The notes under the pieces are model-generated. The model did not search any database and was not told where the DNA came from. It saw nothing but the letters and a program-made list of their open reading frames with translations. Source: an uncultured Bacteroidota bacterium (GTDB lineage: Bacteria > Bacteroidota > Bacteroidia > Chitinophagales > Chitinophagaceae). Taken from it: a stretch of 7,968 nucleotides of DNA. The stretch spans positions 1 to 7,968 of the forward strand of contig CAIVKT010000688.1 in NCBI GenBank assembly GCA_903906615.1. The letters run 5' to 3'. The translations under genes and the position numbers were made by a program. Below, in pieces: positions 6,154-7,968 of this stretch; the first letter of the stretch is position 1, and each line of letters begins with the position of its first letter.

Positions 6154-7623
6154 ATGCTCACAACCATAAAAAATAACCTTTTTAATATTGCGGCCTTTTC
6201 ATTGCTGCTCGCGTCCATCATCATATTCGCATGGACGGGTAGCTACTTTGTGCTCGCCGCCCCTATCGTGTTCCTTTACATGGTGCTGCTGGGGGTCAAC
6301 TGGAAGTCGGCATACTGGATATTCCTGTTCACCATACCCGCATCCGTACAGATCAACTTCTCTAACGACACTATGGCCATCACCCTGCCCGATGAGCCGT
6401 TGATGTGGATATTCCTGCTGCTCTTCACGCTGGTGTTTGCCCGCAACCCCGCCACGCTGCCCCGCTGGTGGTGGAAGGATAAGATCGTATTCATTGTAGT
6501 GCTGCAGTTCATCTGCACCATCATATCCGTCATCTTCTCCAAGATGGTGTTCTTTTCCTTCAAGTTCCTGCTCGCCAAGAGCTGGCTGCTGGTGTGTTTC
6601 TTCATCATCCCTATATGGATATTCAGGGAGAAGAAAGACTACATACGCGCCTTCTATGTGCTGCTCATACCCATGCTGGCTACCGTCATCGTCATACTCA
6701 TACACCACGCACTGCTGGGCTTTAAGTTCGATAAGGTACAGAAGGCCATGAGCGGCCTCTACTACAACCATGTTGATTACAGCACCGTTATTTCCATGTT
6801 CTTCCCGCTGCTGCTGGTGGCCTGGCCGCTCACCAGGGGCAAGGGCATATTGGTGCGCCTTTTGCTGGTGGTGGTCATACTGCTGTTTGCGGCAGGTATA
6901 GGCTTCTCTTATGCCCGTGCTGCCGTCATAGGTGTGGTATTCGCTATCGTTATTGGCCTGGCCATACGCGCCCGCCTCGTCAATATCATTATGCCCTCGC
7001 TCTACGCCCTCATCATACTGGCGTTCTGCTACCTTGTGCCCAACAATAAGTACATCGAGTTCCGCCCCGATTACAACAAGACCTTCATGCACAAAAACTT
7101 CACCGATCACATCATCGCTACCTTCCGTGGCACCGATATGTCGTCTATGGAGCGCGTATACCGCTGGGTGGCTGCCGTGCGCATGAGCCAGGACAGGCCC
7201 ATTACCGGCTACGGCCCCCGCACCTTCTATTACTACTACAAGCCCTATGCCGTTACCTCCTTTGCCACCTATGTGAGCCGCAACCCCGAGCACTCCACCA
7301 CGCACAACTACTTTATTTATATGCTCGTGGAGCAGGGCTGGCCCGCCATGCTACTCTATGCCCTGCTCATGTACGCCATCTTTGCCAAGGCGCAGAAAGT
7401 GTACCACCGCCTCAAAGACAGGTTCTACCGCCTCGTCACCATCGGCATCACCATGACCATAGCCGTGGGCTTTGTCAACAACTTCTTCTCCGAGCTTATA
7501 GAGACCCACAAAGTGGCCGCCCTCTTCTACATCCCCATAGCCATGCTCATATTGCTCGATAAAAAGAGCAAGGATGAAGCTGAAGAACCTGTAATGTTGC
7601 CGCAGGTAGAAAGTCTTAAGTAA
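6154..7623 (+). CDS. Wzy/WaaL-type O-antigen polymerase or ligase, multi-pass membrane protein
   Basis: The 489-residue protein is strongly hydrophobic, with roughly 11-12 membrane segments and a charged cytoplasmic-looking tail (KKSKDEAEEP). The second half carries the Wzy_C (O-antigen ligase) family marks: FSYARAA (251-257), an ERVYRW box (333-338), DRPITGYGPRTF (347-358), and a large loop ending in EHSTTHNYFIYMLVEQGW with His380 and His384. Proteins of this family act on lipid-linked glycan at the periplasmic face, either joining repeat units (Wzy) or attaching glycan to an acceptor (WaaL and related ligases). The two cannot be told apart by sequence alone, but two upstream chain-length regulators favour a polymerase. 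The ATG directly abuts the preceding TAA, so this start is well supported. The gene is complete and is the last of the three-gene run. Confidence 0.85.
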   Translation: MLTTIKNNLFNIAAFSLLLASIIIFAWTGSYFVLAAPIVFLYMVLLGVNWKSAYWIFLFTIPASVQINFSNDTMAITLPDEPLMWIFLLLFTLVFARNPATLPRWWWKDKIVFIVVLQFICTIISVIFSKMVFFSFKFLLAKSWLLVCFFIIPIWIFREKKDYIRAFYVLLIPMLATVIVILIHHALLGFKFDKVQKAMSGLYYNHVDYSTVISMFFPLLLVAWPLTRGKGILVRLLLVVVILLFAAGIGFSYARAAVIGVVFAIVIGLAIRARLVNIIMPSLYALIILAFCYLVPNNKYIEFRPDYNKTFMHKNFTDHIIATFRGTDMSSMERVYRWVAAVRMSQDRPITGYGPRTFYYYYKPYAVTSFATYVSRNPEHSTTHNYFIYMLVEQGWPAMLLYALLMYAIFAKAQKVYHRLKDRFYRLVTIGITMTIAVGFVNNFFSELIETHKVAALFYIPIAMLILLDKKSKDEAEEPVMLPQVESLK

Positions 7624-7637
7624 TAAGTCTAAAGCTG

Positions 7638-7667
7638 TTGCGTACCCTGTGCAATTCTTTTTTATTT
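7638..7667 (+). terminator. Weak intrinsic terminator after the glycan genes
   Basis: TTGC (7638-7641) and GCAA (7651-7654) pair, two G-U pairs extend the stem inward to six pairs, and a T-rich run TTCTTTTTTATTT (7655-7667) follows. It lies 14 bases past the stop of the Wzy/WaaL-type gene, the expected place. The stem is short and not GC-rich, so the call is moderate. Confidence 0.4.
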
Positions 7668-7741
7668 CAATCCCATAAATGGCGATAATGGTTGATAATC
7701 AATGATTTATGTGTAAAACGTGTGCTGGTTTTTGCTACATT

Positions 7742-7759
7742 CTTGCGCACTTGTGCAAG
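7742..7759. repeat. Imperfect palindrome related to the upstream terminator stem
   Basis: CTTGCGCACTTGTGCAAG is near-palindromic: CTTGC pairs with GCAAG, and the inner GCA/TGT bases match except for one G-T. Its core resembles the stem at 7638-7654; both read TTGCG-N-AC, then TGTGCAA (the second copy is one base shorter in the middle). No T-run follows, so this copy is not a terminator. GATCTTTG (7759-7766), seven of eight to the -7 promoter consensus, overlaps its right end, so an operator role is possible but unproven. Confidence 0.4.
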
Positions 7760-7968
7760 ATCTTTGCCCACCTAGCAGTCGGACAGGCGCGATTTATTCC
7801 CTCCACCGGTTACTTCGTCCTGAAATTACATTACACTTTCCTTGCCGAAGCATCAGTCACCTACATGCTATGTTTACTTTATAATGTAAAAGCTGTGATG
7901 TCCCATGCGCTGAAAACTTTTTTTTGTTGGTAATTCTGATTATGATTTTTTATGTAAGTGATTGTGGG

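Larger units (their letters stand above)
7624..7968. other. 345-base terminal region with no convincing gene
   Basis: No frame looks coding. A plus-strand frame at 7709-7933 would give 74 residues, but its make-up (many Cys, His, Phe and Tyr, no recognisable motif) looks like chance. On the minus strand one frame enters from the right edge and stops after 29 codons, with no recognisable content. The region holds a weak terminator just after the glycan operon and two related palindromes. An ATG at 7942 is open to the window end but has only nine codons, too few to judge. Confidence 0.6.

Noticed and set aside
6199..7305. Long minus-strand open frame of 368 codons inside the Wzy/WaaL-type gene
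   Set aside because: Its product is dominated by His, Gly, Glu and Tyr with no domain; it is the antisense mirror of the hydrophobic membrane gene, whose family motifs are clear.
7826..7889. 8-base inverted repeat TTACATTA / TAATGTAA
   Set aside because: Arms are AT-rich, short and separated by 48 bases; expected by chance in such sequence.
7709..7933. 74-codon plus-strand frame in the terminal gap
   Set aside because: No promoter at a sensible distance, no motif, odd Cys/His/Phe-rich composition, and it spans a palindrome; best seen as chance.

Overview
The window looks like chromosomal DNA from a member of the Bacteroidota, probably a Chitinophagaceae-type organism. The uvrB and prfA products read as Bacteroidota versions. 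The promoter-like sites match the TTTG / TAnnTTTG pattern of that phylum rather than the E. coli -35/-10 pattern, and no gene start has an obvious purine-rich Shine-Dalgarno site. The left edge carries a secreted protein made of Ig-like units of the kind common in that group. The family-level placement is inference; the phylum is fairly secure.

Layout. Positions 1-549 (minus strand) hold the first 183 codons of a secreted Ig-like repeat protein that continues off the left edge. A 161-base divergent gap follows. uvrB (711-2741) encodes the damage-recognition helicase-like subunit of the UvrABC excinuclease. A 246-base gap contains two hairpins and a good promoter candidate. prfA (2988-4073) encodes peptide release factor 1. 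Three genes pointing the same way follow: two paralogous two-pass membrane proteins of the polysaccharide co-polymerase (Wzz-like) type (4141-5109 and 5182-6153), then a multi-pass Wzy/WaaL-type protein (6154-7623) whose ATG directly follows the previous stop codon. The last 345 bases hold no convincing gene, only a weak terminator and two related palindromes.

How the genes fit together. uvrB and prfA are ordinary housekeeping genes. The last three form a small polysaccharide-assembly module: the multi-pass protein would polymerise or ligate lipid-linked glycan at the outer face of the inner membrane, and the two co-polymerase paralogues would set chain length. No glycosyltransferase, flippase, export gene or tyrosine kinase lies in the window, so the module either starts a cluster that continues elsewhere or serves a glycan made from a distant locus. 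The most unusual points are the tandem kinase-less co-polymerase pair and the hairpin in the gap between them. I saw no CRISPR array, insertion sequence, tRNA or rRNA.
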